Source: Gymnodinialimonas sp. 202GB13-11 (GTDB lineage Bacteria > Pseudomonadota > Alphaproteobacteria > Rhodobacterales > Rhodobacteraceae). From it: a stretch of DNA of 64,000 nt. Positions 63,112-64,000 of this stretch are shown here, piece by piece. How positions within the stretch are numbered: the first letter of the stretch is position 1; each line of letters starts with the position of its first letter. Made by a program: the position numbers and the translations under genes. The stretch is from NCBI RefSeq assembly GCF_040932485.1, contig NZ_JBFRBH010000001.1, forward strand, positions 3,212,212 through 3,276,211. Direction: 5' to 3'. The notes under the pieces are model-generated. The model did no database searches. It was not told the DNA's origin and worked only from the letters and a program-made list of their open reading frames with translations.

Positions 63112-64000
63112 GCGATCTGAAAGAGGCCCTGCGCGCAGAGGCCTTTGAGGCCGGATTTGCGAAGATGGGCGTTTGTCGCCCCGATGCTGTCCCTGAATTG
63201 GCAGCACGTTTGTCGGACTTCGTGAACGCCGGGTATCACGGACAGATGGGCTGGATGGCCGAGCGCATGCACTGGCGCGGCGCGCCGGACGAACTGTGGC
63301 CCGAAGCGAAGTCTGTGGTGATGCTGGCCGAACCATACACGCCAGAAGTCGATCCGCTGGAAGCACTGAAGGCCCGCGATTGCGCCACGATCAGTGTCTA
63401 TGCGCAGAACCGTGACTATCATGATCTGGTGAAAAAGCGCTTGAAGCGCGTGGGGCGTTGGCTGCTGAAGCAGGTCTCGGGCGAACAGATAAAGGTTTTC
63501 GTCGATACGGCACCGGTGATGGAAAAGCCGCTGGCACAGGCCGCAGGGCTGGGATGGCAGGGTAAGCACACAAACTTGCTGGCGCGCGATCTGGGGAATT
63601 GGTTCTTCCTTGGCGCGATTTTCACAACCGTGGAGCTTCCCAGCGACGCACCTGAGCAGGAGCGCTGTGGCAGCTGCACCGCCTGCCTCGACATCTGTCC
63701 GACCGATGCCTTCCCCGCGCCCTTCAAACTGGATGCGCGGAAATGCATTTCTTACCTGACGATCGAATATAAAGGCCCGGTCGATCTGGGGCTGCGTGCG
63801 AAGATGGGCAACCGGATCTACGGGTGTGACGATTGCCTTGCCGTTTGCCCATGGAACAAGTTTGCACAAACCGCCCGCGACATGCGGTATGCGCCACGGC
63901 CTGAACTTCAATCGCCCAAGCTGGCGGAGCTTGCGGTGCTTGATGATGCAGAGTTTCGTGCTCTCTTTTCCGGCTCACCCATCAAACGGATCGGGCGGGA
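63108..64000 (+). CDS. queG: Epoxyqueuosine reductase, 5' part
   Basis: Partial: starts at a TTG overlapping the fzlA stop (TTGA) and runs off the window end; about 297 residues seen. Begins [49 protein letters not shown] is the cobalamin-binding/catalytic (Asp) region; two 4Fe-4S sites are [16 protein letters not shown] and [13 protein letters not shown]. Reduces epoxyqueuosine to queuosine in tRNA. Normal family length is about 350-380, so only the last part is missing. Confidence 0.93.
   Translation, partial: MSDLKEALRAEAFEAGFAKMGVCRPDAVPELAARLSDFVNAGYHGQMGWMAERMHWRGAPDELWPEAKSVVMLAEPYTPEVDPLEALKARDCATISVYAQNRDYHDLVKKRLKRVGRWLLKQVSGEQIKVFVDTAPVMEKPLAQAAGLGWQGKHTNLLARDLGNWFFLGAIFTTVELPSDAPEQERCGSCTACLDICPTDAFPAPFKLDARKCISYLTIEYKGPVDLGLRAKMGNRIYGCDDCLAVCPWNKFAQTARDMRYAPRPELQSPKLAELAVLDDAEFRALFSGSPIKRIGR

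Noticed and set aside
1-64000. Mobile elements, CRISPR arrays, rRNA, defence islands
   Set aside because: No transposase, integrase, direct-repeat array with spacers, or known defence motif was seen on either strand.

Overview
The window looks like chromosomal DNA of an alphaproteobacterium of the order Rhodobacterales (Roseobacter group). The evidence is GC-rich DNA, a Rieske/cytochrome b/cytochrome c1 operon of Rhodobacter type, a TPP-riboswitch-led thiBPQ operon, Gln/Asp-rich SecA ending in a zinc tail, a FzlA-like GST beside queG, and several small Roseobacter-type hypothetical proteins. The genus cannot be fixed from the sequence alone. I see no insertion sequence, prophage, CRISPR array, rRNA or integrase; this is mostly core genome with many tightly packed genes.

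Layout. 1-5 kb: end of a LOG-family gene, three tandem outer-membrane beta-barrel paralogues, a murein endopeptidase and an MFS carrier. 5-14.3 kb: thioesterase, YggT protein, MsrA, a sulfotransferase-like gene behind an iterated heptamer, a purine-salvage operon (adenine deaminase, an SMI1/KNR4-like protein, AMP nucleosidase), HU, a DMT exporter and a CcdA/thioredoxin pair. 14.3-22.5 kb: aroC, the thiamine uptake operon and, convergent to it, petABC. 22.7-31.7 kb: small redox and acetyltransferase genes, dapF-mtaB, tRNA-Lys, sdaA, a LacI regulator with a perfect palindromic operator, tRNA-Arg and a BciB/FrhB-like flavoprotein. 31.7-41.1 kb: an array of TGGGA inverted repeats, a DnaE2 lacking its C-terminal OB region, a P-loop kinase, pip, ubiG, MarR, grxC, comF, a methyltransferase-hemH pair and a 51-residue gene.

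41.2-52.4 kb: mutT-argJ and a parvulin diverging from secA, which is followed by two secreted proteins (one a substrate-binding/OmpA fusion), radC with a CtrA-like box, and a sterol-desaturase-family protein. 52.4-64 kb: map, lysE, sfsA, a CinA-like/GNAT/OmpA trio joined by 4-base overlaps, a stand-alone NIF3/CutA-like domain, LysR, a class II aldolase, topoisomerase IB, speB, and mtgA-fzlA-queG (queG runs off the end).

Compactness is striking: twelve same-strand junctions overlap as NTGA, and three convergent pairs share a 4-base overlap of their stop codons. GTG and TTG starts are common and decide many gene ends here. No complete novel defence or mobile system is visible. The most interesting items are the unknown gene inside the adenine salvage operon, the repeat arrays upstream of the sulfotransferase-like gene and of dnaE2, the truncated DnaE2, and a DapF whose usual catalytic cysteine is serine.
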